Counted from the stretch's first letter, positions 10,258-19,918 are shown. The stretch is 64,000 bases of DNA from Chrysogorgia sp. JL179-B06 (GCA_035772405.1 JAYKKM010000469.1:2668001-2732000); one strand, 5' to 3'. Program-made: numbers and translations. The notes: generated by a model not told the origin, from the letters alone.

Positions 10258-10368
10258 ATGGGAAGACAAAAAGGTGGATTGTATATACCCGTTAGGGGTA
10301 GGAATAGTAGGTTCCAAATAGGTTCTGGACGTAGAAAAAGAAAACAAAAAGGAAGGGGAGGGGGGTAG
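10258..10368 (+). CDS. Small basic virion-like protein with RKRKQKG tail
   Basis: A 36-codon ORF starting MGRQKGG and ending GSGRRKRKQKGRGGG. It is very rich in Arg, Lys and Gly. A second basic stretch follows in another frame (about 10360-10470: KIKRRQKEVFW), so the original gene was probably longer and is now frameshifted. The RK-rich, QKGG-containing composition matches two short ORFs at 32310-32483 and a minus-strand one at about 38030-38247. Small, strongly basic, Gly-Gly-containing proteins in this virus group are candidate DNA-condensing core proteins. That role is inference from composition and repetition. Confidence 0.5.
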   Translation: MGRQKGGLYIPVRGRNSRFQIGSGRRKRKQKGRGGG

Positions 10369-10542
10369 GAAAATAAAAAGAAGACAAAAGGAGGTTTTTT
10401 GGGAAATGATGCAAAAGCTAGGCATGGCTACTATGCGTGGTACCCTAGCTGTAATCAATAAAGATAGACTGCGCTAAAAATAATTATATATAAGTTAATT
10501 GTGTTTCTTTAAATAAAATTTTGCATTTATTATACCTACTAC

Positions 10543-10650
10543 ATGACTGATTGTTATTACTCTTTATATGATTTATTATATATGTTTAAACTTTTTTATG
10601 GTGTTTTTAAGGTTTTTTATGCTATTATAAGTTTTTTAAGAAAAAAATAG
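10543..10650 (+). CDS. Small hydrophobic ORF beginning MTDC
   Basis: A 35-codon ORF, starting MTDCYYSLYDLL and ending SFLRKK, with one hydrophobic segment and a basic tail, so a probable membrane peptide. The same start and upstream context (TTTGCAT ... ACATGACTGATTGT) recurs at 32576, also just after a basic QKGG ORF. There LINE-3 interrupts it after a few codons. Conservation of the pair supports it being a real gene. No family is recognised. Confidence 0.45.
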   Translation: MTDCYYSLYDLLYMFKLFYGVFKVFYAIISFLRKK

Positions 10651-10666
10651 TATACCCAATATACAA

Positions 10667-10798
10667 ATGAGTACTTTGTTATTAATTCTTATATATTTAT
10701 TTTATGATTTTTTGAGAAAACAAATAGTATATAAGTGGTTTTTTAAACTATTATTTACACATTATTCATTTGAGAATGTCATTGAAAATAGCTCATAA
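10667..10798 (+). CDS. Small hydrophobic ORF (43 codons)
   Basis: It starts MSTLLLILIYLFYDFLRK: a hydrophobic stretch of about 12 residues followed by basic residues, consistent with a single-pass membrane peptide. It follows the MTDC ORF by 16 nt in the same direction. AT-rich DNA can give such ORFs by chance, so confidence is low. Confidence 0.3.
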   Translation: MSTLLLILIYLFYDFLRKQIVYKWFFKLLFTHYSFENVIENSS

Positions 10799-10950
10799 AA
10801 AGATCTATTGAGCAAGATAATGAAGATGAACAAAAGATCAACATTAAAGTGATACTGAAACTTGTTTATTTTATACAACATTTTCGTAACAGATACATTG
10901 GATTATTATTTGCAGTCTGTGATTATGTGACTATTATTATGGAGGGTATA

Positions 10951-11942
10951 TAGCCTGTACGGAACTTGATGTACCGAAATTTGGTGTACTCAGGAATATA
11001 ATCAGTAAAAATGGTTATGGTACCTACGGTTGTATAAAAAAAATCAAACCTGTCGAAGAAACAAAGAAGACAAAGAAGAAACAAAAAATAATGAATGCAT
11101 AGATTGGGAAATTGTAACTGATCTACAACGATATATAATACCTGTAGTTCATTAACAACGAAAATATTTGATTCGTGGAGAAAAAGTTGTTATGGTTATA
11201 CGAGACTAGATTTAATTCTATTCCCAAATTTATTGAAATGTTTTTCATTTAAATCATAATCATACAGATCAATTTTGTATTGATATTCCAACAGTTATGT
11301 ATCCAAGATATTATCTTTATCATTTTATTTCATTTACTATTAATGATCCCCAATATACTAATTTTGCAATTCCTAAACCCTTTGGATATGGAGGTTCTTA
11401 TCTTTGTAATGTTATACGTAAGCTTAAGCTATGTTTTGATAGACAATTTATATATGTTTGTCTTTATTTATTATTTTTAGATCCATTTTATTTGAGTGCT
11501 ATTTTTGATTATCTTGATGATTTTGATATTTTTGAAAAAATTGTTTATCAATTAGCGAGTTGTTTTATTTTCTTTTGCGAAAATCATAACCCTATATCAA
11601 GGATTAAATTATATGATGGTGAGGTTTATAAATATAATCTCGATAAGCTTATTCCATGTTGTTTTAAAAATTGTCATAATTATTCTTATTGGTTTAAAAT
11701 ATTTTATGAAACAAGTGTTTAAAATAAGTTTATTTTCTGATTTAGTAAAAAATAATAGTAATATACAAAATAATAGACCCATTATTTTACGCTTTGATCG
11801 ACCGTATTTGAATATATTACATAATGAGGATATAAAGGTGATGATTAGATCAGATAAGAGTGTTATAGAATCATATGACATTACGTATGAAGATCCTGTT
11901 AATATTATTTATTATTTACAATGGATTGTAAAAACGTATTAG
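10951..11942 (+). pseudogene. Viral gene remnant, broken in at least three places
   Basis: Successive + strand fragments read in one direction with frame changes: about 10951-11100 (a Lys-rich stretch ending KKTKKKQK), about 11125-11270, 11297-11722 (starts MYPRYYLYHF, contains NPISRIKLYDGE) and 11613-11942 (LRFDRPYLNIL, SYDITYEDPVN). The fragments continue one another at the frameshifts, which suggests one gene of roughly 300 codons. No catalytic motif or family is recognised. It lies among other viral accessory genes. Confidence 0.45.
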
Positions 11943-11996
11943 ATTATTTTACAAATTTCAAAAAATATATTCGATATGGAAAACCAAGTTGTTGTT

Positions 11997-12320
11997 TTAT
12001 TTTCTCGTCGGGGAACAATATTGTTTTTTGATGAGAATTTCTAAAATTGTTTGATGTACAAATAATTTTATATCGTTTACAATATCATTATTCATTTCTT
12101 TATTTTTAAAATAGCATATGATTAAAGCATAATATGCTATGATTTGTCCAATTTCATGTCTTTCCATTGAATTATATATATCAACCATTTGATGTGATGT
12201 TTTTATGAAAACAATAATATGCTGTTTAAAAAAATTCTCTTGTTCCTCAACACATTTCCATATATATTTTTCCATAGTTTTATTGATATATATTTCAAAA
12301 TGATCCAGTTCTTGTACCAT
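11997..12320 (-). CDS. Hypothetical helical protein, possible Bcl-2-like fold
   Basis: An intact 107-codon frame with start MVQELDHFEIY. It is predominantly helical, with the segment RHEIGQIIAYYALIICYF resembling the position and pattern of a Bcl-2 BH1 helix (Gly-x-Ile/Val followed by an aromatic/hydrophobic helix), and then a second amphipathic helix (VNDIKLFVHQTILEIL). Adintoviruses have been reported to carry Bcl-2-like genes, which makes the comparison worth testing. The match is seen by eye only. A minus-strand TATAAAT (12341-12347) lies about 27 nt upstream. Confidence 0.4.
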   Translation of the reverse strand: MVQELDHFEIYINKTMEKYIWKCVEEQENFFKQHIIVFIKTSHQMVDIYNSMERHEIGQIIAYYALIICYFKNKEMNNDIVNDIKLFVHQTILEILIKKQYCSPTRK

Positions 12321-12342
12321 AATATTACAAAAAACATTCTAT

Positions 12343-13464
12343 TTATACACTTATTTTTTTTGGTTTTTTCTTATTCAGACAAAGTTGTTTTCTTTTTTCT
12401 TCCTTATTAATATCAAGAACGTATCGTTTTTCCATTAAATCACAGATTAATTTTTTTGAACGCCATTGCAAATATTTTTTATTTATATAAAGTTTATCAG
12501 AATATAGTCCTTCTAGTTCCCGAAATTTATCATGTTGTGTACATATAATGTCTTGATCAAAATTTGAATAAATTGTCACACGTTTTTCTTCATGGGCATA
12601 TTCACACTTTTTTTCTCGTTTCATATAAATTAATGCTTGTTTAAAACATTTTTTTAAGTGGCGGTTCGTTATTATCATCATCATCATTTATTTCTTCAGC
12701 AACTTGTTGTGGTGGTGTTGGTGGGATAGGAGATAATGTTGGTACGAATGTATTTGCAATTTCAGCCACCATTTGCATTAAAATGTTAGTTTGTTCAATG
12801 TTATTTTGAAGAGTAGTTGTTGGCATTTGGCGGGATTAGATCGTCACATAGTTGCGTTAAACACAAAGGTTGTAGTGGTGGGTGAGTTGCAGTGAAGAGA
12901 GGCTGCAGTAAACTCGAAGCTGGTGGTGGTGGTTGAGCATTATTAAATAAATCAATTGGCATATCGAATACGTAGTTGTTGTTATATCGAATACGTAGTT
13001 GTTGTTTTGTAATAAAGCCTGCGGTGGTGTTATAGGTTCATAGGTAGGTGATGGTTGCCAAGTGTGTGTCAGTGAAATGATAGGACTATCTGACACAATG
13101 ATTTCCTTTTTCGGTTTTCGAGGTGACGGTAATGGCGGAGGAGAATTTGCTTGAGGTGAAACGATAATAGGAGAAGGACGACTACACTTTGTTTGGCGTG
13201 GAAGTGAAGCGAGAGGACGTTTTGATTTTTTTTAATCTTTTGTTAAATACTGATTTTCTTCTGGGATGAGCGAATTTCTTTTAAAATTTCAGAAGGGCTG
13301 CGACTATCTGGTTCATCGTCAGATAAACTCCAACTATTTTCATGGATAATTTTTTGATAATTTTCTCTTTCCTTAAGCATCTTTGTTATATTGTTTCCTT
13401 GGGTTCTGGCAATAACTTTTCCTCTTTCCTTGATATTTTTCTTAGTCTGTTTTACGCAAGTCAT
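12343..13464 (-). pseudogene. Proline-rich, acidic/basic multi-region gene remnant
   Basis: Minus-strand fragments follow one another: 13464-13243 (MTCVKQTKKN, contains WSLSDDEPDSRSPSE), a Pro/Ser-rich stretch around 13190-13010 (PSPIIVSPQ, SPPPLPSPRKPKK), a second Pro-rich stretch around 12960-12830 (NAQPPPPASS), then 12826-12641 (IPPTPPQQVAEE, DDDDNNEPP) and 12687-12343 (CEYAHEEKRVT ... RSKKLICDLMEKRY). An upstream TATAAAAAA lies about 47 nt before the first ATG. A 23-bp tandem duplication at 12961-13006 shifts the frame. The composition suggests a largely disordered protein with a folded C-terminus. It has no recognised family. Confidence 0.45.
12961..13006. repeat. 23-bp tandem duplication
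   Basis: ATATCGAATACGTAGTTG plus TTGTT is present exactly twice. Because 23 is not a multiple of 3, it shifts the reading frame of the minus-strand proline-rich gene. Confidence 0.8.
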
Positions 13465-13469
13465 TTTCG

Positions 13470-13863
13470 TCTTGTGAATAAATAATTTTAAAATTCAAGA
13501 TTTTTTATAATATTTGGTCTAAAAAATATAGCAATATCATTGGTTGTTATATTTAAATGATAATAGCGGATGTTACCCTATATGGTAATCATTATGGAAT
13601 AACCTTGGTCATCCTAATAAAAATATGTCGAGAATGTAAGGTTTGACCTTGGATTGCCTCTCTAAAAAAAGATTGATCATAGACATTTCCTAATAAGGGA
13701 TCATTATGGACTAACCTTGACCTCCGTCATTAAAGACTATGTAGAGAATTTTAGGTTGATATTATTAAATATTTTGGGAGATTTTAGGTCTGCCCCGTTC
13801 TAAAATAATATTGTAGACAAATTTTTAAGGAATAAAATAATGTTTAGGTTTTTTGAATCAACA
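13470..13863. other. Divergent promoter region, no gene
   Basis: Non-coding gap between the minus-strand proline-rich gene and the plus-strand paralogue cluster. It contains two related stretches (GGATCATTATGGACTAACCTTGACC near 13697 and GGTAATCATTATGGAATAACCTTGGTC near 13582), an imperfect duplication of about 100 bp. Confidence 0.5.
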
Positions 13864-13871
13864 TATATAAA
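13864..13871 (+). promoter_or_regulatory. TATA box (TATATAAA)
   Basis: TATATAAA lies 40 nt upstream of the ATG at 13904, in line with the 30-70 nt spacing seen for many other genes of this virus. Confidence 0.6.
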
Positions 13872-13903
13872 CGGAACTATTATATTCTTACCAGTAATTA
13901 AGT

Positions 13904-14185
13904 ATGGCCGAAAGCACTGAAAGCACTGAAAATTTTTATAAATATTATTTGAATAGTTTTGAGATACATAAACACTGGCAAAATGTTCATTTAATTTTGA
14001 TCAACTGTGTTAAAACGCGCAATAAAGGTTGTCGTGTTGTATTGGAGGTCCAAGGACCTTGGGCAATGAAGGGTGAAATAAAATATATGTTTACTTATAT
14101 ACCCTGGGATGTTAGTTATATGATTGGAAAATCTGTACGATTTCTTACGGATCGTTGTTTGGTACTAGAAAGGGAATTGTCTTAA
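13904..14185 (+). CDS. Y-x2-T-Y-x8-I-G family protein, copy 1
   Basis: Starts MAESTESTENFYKYY (93 codons). The region VHLILINCVKT and the later YMFTYIPWDVSYMIG align without gaps in their motifs with copy 2 (14155-14589) and the right-end copy (59862-59401). The shared signature is Y-x2-T-Y-x8-I-G preceded by a beta-like stretch ending in Cys-x-Lys. The reading frame ends soon after the signature, and copy 2 begins inside it in another frame, so the two may be a tandem duplication that has partly fused. No known function. Confidence 0.5.
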   Translation: MAESTESTENFYKYYLNSFEIHKHWQNVHLILINCVKTRNKGCRVVLEVQGPWAMKGEIKYMFTYIPWDVSYMIGKSVRFLTDRCLVLERELS

Positions 14186-14589
14186 AGATTTACCTTCATT
14201 CAGTGATTTACCTTCATGATATGATGACTACCAGCTATGCTTATCAACCTTTGTTCAGTGAATTAGAGGATCATGTAGTTATGTTGACAAGTAACAAAGA
14301 ACAACCTATGTTCTGTAAATTGATTGATTTAGCCAAATATTATTCACAAGTCAAGTTCCAGTTGCTTAAATGTACGAAACTTGTTTTGTTACCTATTGCG
14401 GGTGTAGAACAAGAGGATATATTTAAATTATTACTTTTATGGGATGATAACACGGATGGTAAAAAGTATATATATACCTACACGTCAGATAATCATACAC
14501 CGAAGATTGGGAATTATTTACATTTTATCGATGGCACAACCGACAGCGGAACAACTTGTGAAGATACAGAATCAAGCGAAATTAATTGA
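14155..14589 (+). CDS. Y-x2-T-Y-x8-I-G family protein, copy 2
   Basis: 144 codons, start near 14155 or the internal ATG at 14221. Seen: NKEQPMFCKLID, VKFQLLKCTK, LLLLWDDNTDGKKY, then YIYTYTSDNHTPKIG. It aligns gaplessly with the right-end copy over about 60 residues, from the PxFC motif to I-G. The 3' end overlaps copy 3 by about 58 nt in another frame. A 5' imperfect duplication (two TTTACCTTCAT words near 14190-14216) lies at the junction with copy 1. It is probably a small beta-rich protein of unknown role. Confidence 0.6.
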   Translation: MFGTRKGIVLKIYLHSVIYLHDMMTTSYAYQPLFSELEDHVVMLTSNKEQPMFCKLIDLAKYYSQVKFQLLKCTKLVLLPIAGVEQEDIFKLLLLWDDNTDGKKYIYTYTSDNHTPKIGNYLHFIDGTTDSGTTCEDTESSEIN

Positions 14590-14941
14590 ATTGATGCCGT
14601 TTAAAGCAATCACTAATCAACGAACACTCCGTTTAATTGCTTCAAATCCCATTCCAAAGACTGAACCAGACGATATACAAATGTATTATTTGTATTTTAA
14701 AGACGAAAGTAATGAACAGTATTATAAGACATACTTTGATTCACCTCAAGATGATATGATAGGGTTAAATATATATCTTAACAAAAACTATCAATTTGTT
14801 TGTCGTTATTTTGGTAACAAATGGGTAAAAAAATGTATATATTATTATGTATATATTATGCGTGTATATTCTATTTGTTGTCATTTAAGTCCTTATAAGT
14901 ATCATGGCAACAGCGCGATTATATACCAGGAACAAGAATAA
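14531..14941 (+). CDS. Y-x2-T-Y-x8-I-G family protein, copy 3
   Basis: Start chosen at MAQPTAEQLVKIQ (14531), overlapping the end of copy 2. It contains LRLIASNPIPKTEP, MYYLYFKDESNEQYY and YYKTYFDSPQDDMIG, which matches the 15-residue signature of copies 1 and 2. The C-terminal 40 residues (after KWVKKC) look degenerate. Three copies in a row on the + strand indicate tandem duplication within the virus. Confidence 0.5.
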   Translation: MAQPTAEQLVKIQNQAKLIELMPFKAITNQRTLRLIASNPIPKTEPDDIQMYYLYFKDESNEQYYKTYFDSPQDDMIGLNIYLNKNYQFVCRYFGNKWVKKCIYYYVYIMRVYSICCHLSPYKYHGNSAIIYQEQE

Positions 14942-15049
14942 AATATATAAATGCTAAATTTTTTACTGCTGATTTTTTATTTCGTTCTTGTAAAGCGCTA
15001 TTCTAATTTTTACGCGGTTGATTTTATGAAAGAAAAAAGGTTGGTTTGA

Positions 15050-15234
15050 GTTTGGCGAGCAGCGTCGGGGATTGATATTAAAGGATTTTAATCAGGAATC
15101 GCATCTCAATAAGGACATAGGAACTACACATGGTATTATTATAGCAATAATCATTCGAAAGAATGATCAACAACATCTAATAGGAAGACGTATATATTTT
15201 GAAGACCCTTTTACAATACGTTATATATCTTAAA
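15050..15234 (+). pseudogene. Short coding remnant without a start
   Basis: An open frame of about 60 codons contains RRGLILKDFNQE, THGIIIAIIIRKND and GRRIYFEDPFTIRYIS before a stop, but has no ATG at its head. It is probably the 3' part of another accessory gene that lost its 5' half. No family is recognised. Confidence 0.35.
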
Positions 15235-15489
15235 CATAATTTTGACCACACCTTAACAATATTGTATATTTTGGGGCCGTTGTCTTGAATTTTTAGACTT
15301 TGCTTAAGTGGTTTGTTATTCTATACTGTCATCCAAATAAGGTCCTGATACTACCCATGTTGTTCACGTGGACATGCAACATGTACATCCGATGGATTGA
15401 ACTTTGGAATATTAAAATATTATCGAATGTTCGATTGTGATATTCTACCCATTCATGACCAAATAAGGTAATGACCCTGACGACCCCAT

Positions 15490-15535
15490 TGACGTCAAAG
15501 GGGTTGTCCCTTGATACAGGGACGCTATTATAAAA
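15490..15535 (+). promoter_or_regulatory. Core promoter: CRE-type TGACGTCA plus TATA box
   Basis: The full palindromic ATF/CREB site TGACGTCA (15490-15497) lies 32 bp before TATAAAA (15529-15535). The next ATG is at 15616, 87 nt downstream of the TATA box. The local sequence (15440-15600) is also less AT-rich than its surroundings. This looks like a strong, host-factor-responsive RNA polymerase II promoter. Confidence 0.55.
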
Positions 15536-15615
15536 GCCGAGTGCGTGTTCTAAATTGGTCAATAACCATCTGAGAGCAAGAGAGAAAGAACAACATTTTT
15601 TTAGTGAGGGAAGAT

Positions 15616-16318
15616 ATGGCAAGTCAGTTGGAAAAGAAAGACGGGGAAGGAGTAGCCAGCAGCCAACAGTATAGAGTACCAGACGACGAGTTCGACTTCG
15701 ATGACTGCTCCTCCACCAACTACAACTAGCGATTTTCCGCCATCACCGCCACCGCCAGCTGATTTGAATAAGATGACTGTGGACGAACTTTATGTGGGTA
15801 AATATGATTGCGCACATAATAAAGTTAAAGAAGTGTTGTCTGATGAAAAGCGTTTATTTTTATTAAATCAAATTACCCACATCATGGATGCTGAATGCTT
15901 TCAGTTTAAGGGACAAAAACCAAGATATCGCAAACTGTCTATTGTTGAATTAAAAACCGGGAAAGATTTCGTCTATCAATGCTATGATGAGAATCTAAAA
16001 GATTATTTTGGTTTATCAAAATGGGAACGCAGCTGTGTTAACCAACTCAAAAACTATCAAACATATATTTTAACCAAAGTGAACTTATAAACAAATTACC
16101 TTTTTATTTCGTAAAGTTTTTTCCACCTAATGCTATTATTGGATATAAAGGGGGGGGGGGGGGGGGGGGGGGGGGTAAAGAATCGCATATCAAATTATTA
16201 CAACCTAAAGTACCTAATTTATATTGTATTAATCTTGAATATTTAGGTATTACTAAGTATGAACATTTACTTCATTTTTATAAACTTGAACCCCAAAAAT
16301 TGTTGGTATCATGCTAAA
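15616..16318 (+). pseudogene. Viral accessory gene with acidic N-terminus, frameshifted
   Basis: ATG at 15616 (MASQLEKKDGEG ... DDEFDFDD) runs into a stop at about 15729. The +1 frame takes over from 15701 with a Pro-rich linker and a folded region (KMTVDELYVGKYDC, MDAECFQFKGQKP, LKTGKDFVYQCYDENLKDYF) to 16090. A further open frame (about 16075-16318) includes FFPPNAIIGYK, a poly-Gly run encoded by 26 consecutive G, and KESHIKLLQPKVPN. The pieces run head to tail and follow the CRE/TATA promoter, so one expressed gene is plausible. No recognised family. Confidence 0.5.
16150..16175. repeat. G26 homopolymer
   Basis: Twenty-six consecutive G in an otherwise very AT-rich stretch. It lies in frame with flanking coding sequence and would encode a glycine run, but its length could also be an assembly or polymerase-slippage product. 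Confidence 0.9.
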
Positions 16319-16319
16319 A

Positions 16320-16980
16320 AAGCTACAACTTTAAATTATCATTCTTTAAAGCTTGTGTGAATGTTTGTTATTTGCTGCATGTTTGTATCGCCAACTAAAT
16401 CAATCGCGTAATGAACAGTATATGATTACTAAGTATAATGATGTATTTACTTTTTAAAAACCTTTCTCTGCTGAAAAATTTTTGGTTAAAATCTCAGAGA
16501 TATAGGGTAAAAAATAATAATCATGTAGAGTTAGTTATACTTTATCAAAAAAAATTCATTGAAAGAAAAGGGTAAATAATCCTTTTTTTAATGAATTGAT
16601 ATTATGAAAACAAAAAAAATAATTTTTTCCCTCTTTCTCTCAGATGGTTATTCAATTATTTTTTAAAAAGTGAAACTCTACAAGTTTATTAATTATACCC
16701 AATGTCTTTGGGATTTTCAAAAAAAACAGAATTTTTAAATTTCTGAAAGAAATTTTCTTTACTTTCAGAAACACAAAGGGTTTTCAAAAAATTAGTGCAA
16801 AAAGATTTAAAGTACGCATATTTTTAAAAAATGAAACGTGTCTTAAAACGTTTATATTTTGTAAAAGATCTTCGTATTGACAACAGTGGAATTTATGTCA
16901 CAATTTCAGGAGAGAAGTTTTAGAAAAATAAATGGGTTTTAGAAACGTTATGTAAATTTAAATGTATTAAAAATGAAACG
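16320..16980. other. AT-rich viral DNA without a clear gene
   Basis: Only short broken frames are seen. The stretch ends at the 5' boundary of LINE-1, where the repeated word TTCATATAGTTCATAT (16987-17022) precedes the LINE ORF1 start. Confidence 0.4.
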
Positions 16981-17137
16981 ATTATTCATATAGTTCATAT
17001 TCATATAGTTCATATAGTTCATATGGCGTCGATCGAAGCTCTTCTTGATCGTCGTCTTCATAATCAAACGTCAACGATTAATGATCTTTTTATGAAGTAT
17101 TCGAAGATGACTAAGGCAGACCTTGATGAGGTTAAAG

Positions 17138-17538
17138 CCCGGCGCACACTAGAGCTATTTGCTTAGCAAAACGTCATTCGTAACGGGCAGTTTCGTAAGC
17201 ATTTTGTCACTCGTGCCGTCTTTCATAAATATTCAACATGTTGGATAATTTTTGTCACGAATGACAATTTCCGCTGGTGTGCGGGGAAGTGAAAGCAGCA
17301 AGCTTACAACTTACGCATGCGTATTGCCGGAAAGTTGTAAGCTTGCTGCTTTCACTTCCCCGCACACTAGGGGAAATTGTCATTCGTGACAAAAATTATC
17401 CAACATGTCGAATATTTGTGAAAAACGGCACGAGTGACAAAATGCTTACGAAACTGCCCCGCACACTGGAGCTAACGTCTCACGCCATCGGTCACGAATG
17501 AAGTTTTGCTAAGCAGATAGCTCTAGTGTGCGCCGGGC
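17138..17538. mobile_element. MITE A: long palindromic element in LINE-1 ORF1
   Basis: The left end CCCGGCGCACACTAGAGCTA is matched inverted by the right end TAGCTCTAGTGTGCGCCGGG, and the arms continue for more than 100 bp (GCTTAGCAAAAC, ATTCGT, TTTCGTAAGCATTTTGTCAC). Flanking TTAAAG copies lie at 17132-17137 and 17539-17544. An inner palindrome (17276-17370: GTGTGCGGGGAAGTGAAAGC with its inverse) suggests a second MITE nested at the centre. Confidence 0.75.
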
Positions 17539-17544
17539 TTAAAG

Positions 17545-18121
17545 TGCCACGCACTACGATCAAATTTTTACCTATCGATATTTTTACGTATTTATAAAGC
17601 AGAGCTGCTAAATATTACTCGGTCGAAACCGTTTTGCGATTCGACGATGGCAAGTATTATTTTTCTTACTCCGAATCTGGAGTTGTTATATCCGCCATTA
17701 ATCGTTCATGTTCTTGACCAGCGTAACGAAGTGACGTCAGATTCTCAACGCGAAGACTCCACGTGGCTATTTCTTCAAGTAAATCAAGGTCGTTTTTTTC
17801 AAATTCTTCGTCTGAAAGGTTGGACATTTCATCTATTCTCGAAAAAAACAAGAAAACAAATAACCTCGACCGAAATTCAGGCGTAGCATTGAGAATCTGA
17901 CGTCACAAACAATATTACCTTTTGAAATTGCGGGCTCACTTGGAACACGTTTTTAGTAATGGTGGCCTAAATAATAGTGATTTCAGAGCTCAAAATACTT
18001 ACTTCAAAATATCATTTTTTAGTTGTTTTTTTTACATCGATGATCACTTTCGATCCTGAAATACTATTCTATGCTAAAGAAAATCTAAAAGACGGTGTTG
18101 AATTTTCATCGTAGTGGCACT
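17545..18121. mobile_element. MITE B: second foldback element, same TTAAAG target
   Basis: TGCCACGCACTACGATCAAATTTT at the left is matched inverted by GAATTTTCATCGTAGTGGCA at the right. TTAAAG flanks it at 17539-17544 and 18122-18127. An inner inverted pair (GTGACGTCAGATTCTCAACG near 17732 and CATTGAGAATCTGACGTCAC near 17890) marks another nested foldback. The small ORFs inside are not called. Confidence 0.7.
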
Positions 18122-18865
18122 TTAAAGCAAGTATTAATTTTCTTAGTGCCAAATATGATGATATGGTCGCAACTGTGGACAAGCTCCGCTCTGAAAATAC
18201 GATGCTGATCGACAAGGTAATAGCACTTGAGAGGGGTTCCGCTGTTCTGGACAAAGACCTTGAAAATGTAAAACATTATTTAAGAAGAGATTTGCTGGAA
18301 ATCCATGGTGTGCCACAATCTACGGACGAAGATACAGATGCTATCGTTAATCAAGTCGTTCAACTAATGGACACCGAAATGGAGTTCAATAAGACGGACA
18401 TTTGTATTTCGCACTGTCTACCTGCCAACGACGGTTACTGTCCTCCAATAATCGTCAAATTCACACGCCGTGATGTACGTGATAAAATCTATAACATGAA
18501 ACGCCGCCTTAGCTCGAAGAGCTCAGTTGACCTAGGCTTCACACAAGAATTTCGATTATATGTTAATGAAAGTTTAACGCAGAAAGGTAGAGAGCTGTTG
18601 AAGGAAGTCAAGCAGTTCAGAAGGGACAAGCACTTCAAGTTTACCTGGACGAAGAATGGCAAAGTGTTATTAAGGAAGGAGGACAGCCCGTCTTCACCAG
18701 TCTTTACCTTCACATCAATGAAAGATTTTCAGACATTTAGAGATAGGTATCAAGGCTGAGTCAAGTCACTTTATCCAGATAAGTAATTGATTTATCACAG
18801 TCTTCATTTCGTTAGTTAACATACTTCCTTTTAATCATCTCGATGATGATGACTTTAATTTAGCA

Positions 18866-19876
18866 ATGTTTGAGCTTTCTACCGGTCCAATTAATTTTGA
18901 TGTAGATAGATTAAATAACCTAAAATTTAACCCATTATTACCGGATGGTATAAATAGTCGCTTGGCTTTATCAAATGATTTAGATCCTGATTCTAATTTC
19001 TTTTCGAATGCATCTAACTGTGATTATTATACTGAACACAAATTTAACGATGTGCTCGTTGATACGATTCCCAATGGTTCCGATTGTTTATCTTTGATGC
19101 ATTTAAATATACGTAGTCTTTCCAGTTTAAAGCTTGAACGCTTGAATAATTACCTGGCCAATCTTAAAAACAAATTTTCGATAATTGGTATCTCTGAGAC
19201 TTGGCTTGATAGTAATTCTCATTGTGTTGATATTGAAGGTTATAATTTCATTCATAATCCCCGCCGGGATAGAACTGGTGGTGGTGTCGGTATTTATTTA
19301 GCTTCCCATTTTGAATACAAATCACGCAATGATTTAACTGATAGCGATGCAATTTGTTCGGAATCGTTGGTAGTCGAAATCAACAGGTCTAGAGGAAAAA
19401 ACATTATTGTTGGGGTTATTTATAGACCACCTAATCATGATGTTAAGGATTTTTTAAAAATTGTTAATTCAACAATAGCCAAAGTCTCTAAGGAAAACAA
19501 ACTTTGCTATATTATGGGTGATTTTAATTTAAATCTAATGAATTATCATAGCCATCAACCAACTAGTGAATTTCTAGATATTATGTATTCGAATATGTTT
19601 TTTCCTCTAATAACGCGACCTACCAGAATCACTTCTCATACGGCCACTCTAATTGACAATATTTTTACAAACAACCTTGATAACTGCTCTTTTAATGGCT
19701 TATTGTTTACGGATATTTCTGATCATCTACCTATTTTTTGTATTCTTTATACTCAACGTGTTGATGTCGAAAAAGATTCCTATTTCGTTTTCCGAGATAA
19801 AAGTAATTCTAATAAAGTAAAATTTCATAATCTCGTAAATGGTCAGAATTGTCCGGGTACAATGATCCTAAGATAG
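18866..19876 (+). pseudogene. LINE-1 ORF2, apurinic endonuclease domain
   Basis: The AP-endonuclease domain has HLNIRSLSSLKLERL, GISETWLD, RTGGGVGIYL, IYRPPN, IMGDFNLNL (the GDFN motif) and ISDHLPIF (the SDHxP motif), all in order. In LINEs this nuclease nicks target DNA to prime reverse transcription. The frame is lost at 19876, about 43 nt before the RT-containing frame opens, so ORF2 is frameshifted. Confidence 0.85.
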
Positions 19877-19918
19877 CATTTGGCAGTTTTTAGACAAATT
19901 TACATATATATGTAATTC

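Larger units (their letters stand above)
17024..18759 (+). pseudogene. LINE-1 ORF1 (nucleic-acid-binding protein), split by MITEs
   Basis: Starts MASIEALLDRRLHNQ (17024). The frame is cut at 17137 by MITEs and resumes at 18128 with a coiled-coil-like stretch (VDKLRSENTMLIDK, ERGSAVLDKDLENV). An RRM/CTD-like region follows (LLEIHGVPQS, PPIIVKFTRRDVRDKIY, RLYVNESLTQKGRELL) as in ORF1 proteins of CR1/L2/L1-type LINEs, ending at 18759. The coding frame on either side of the MITE block is continuous, which shows the MITEs landed in a once-intact ORF1. Confidence 0.7.

Noticed and set aside
17277..17886. ORFs of 74 and 79 codons inside the MITEs
   Set aside because: They lie across palindromic arms and have mirror ORFs on the other strand; not genes.
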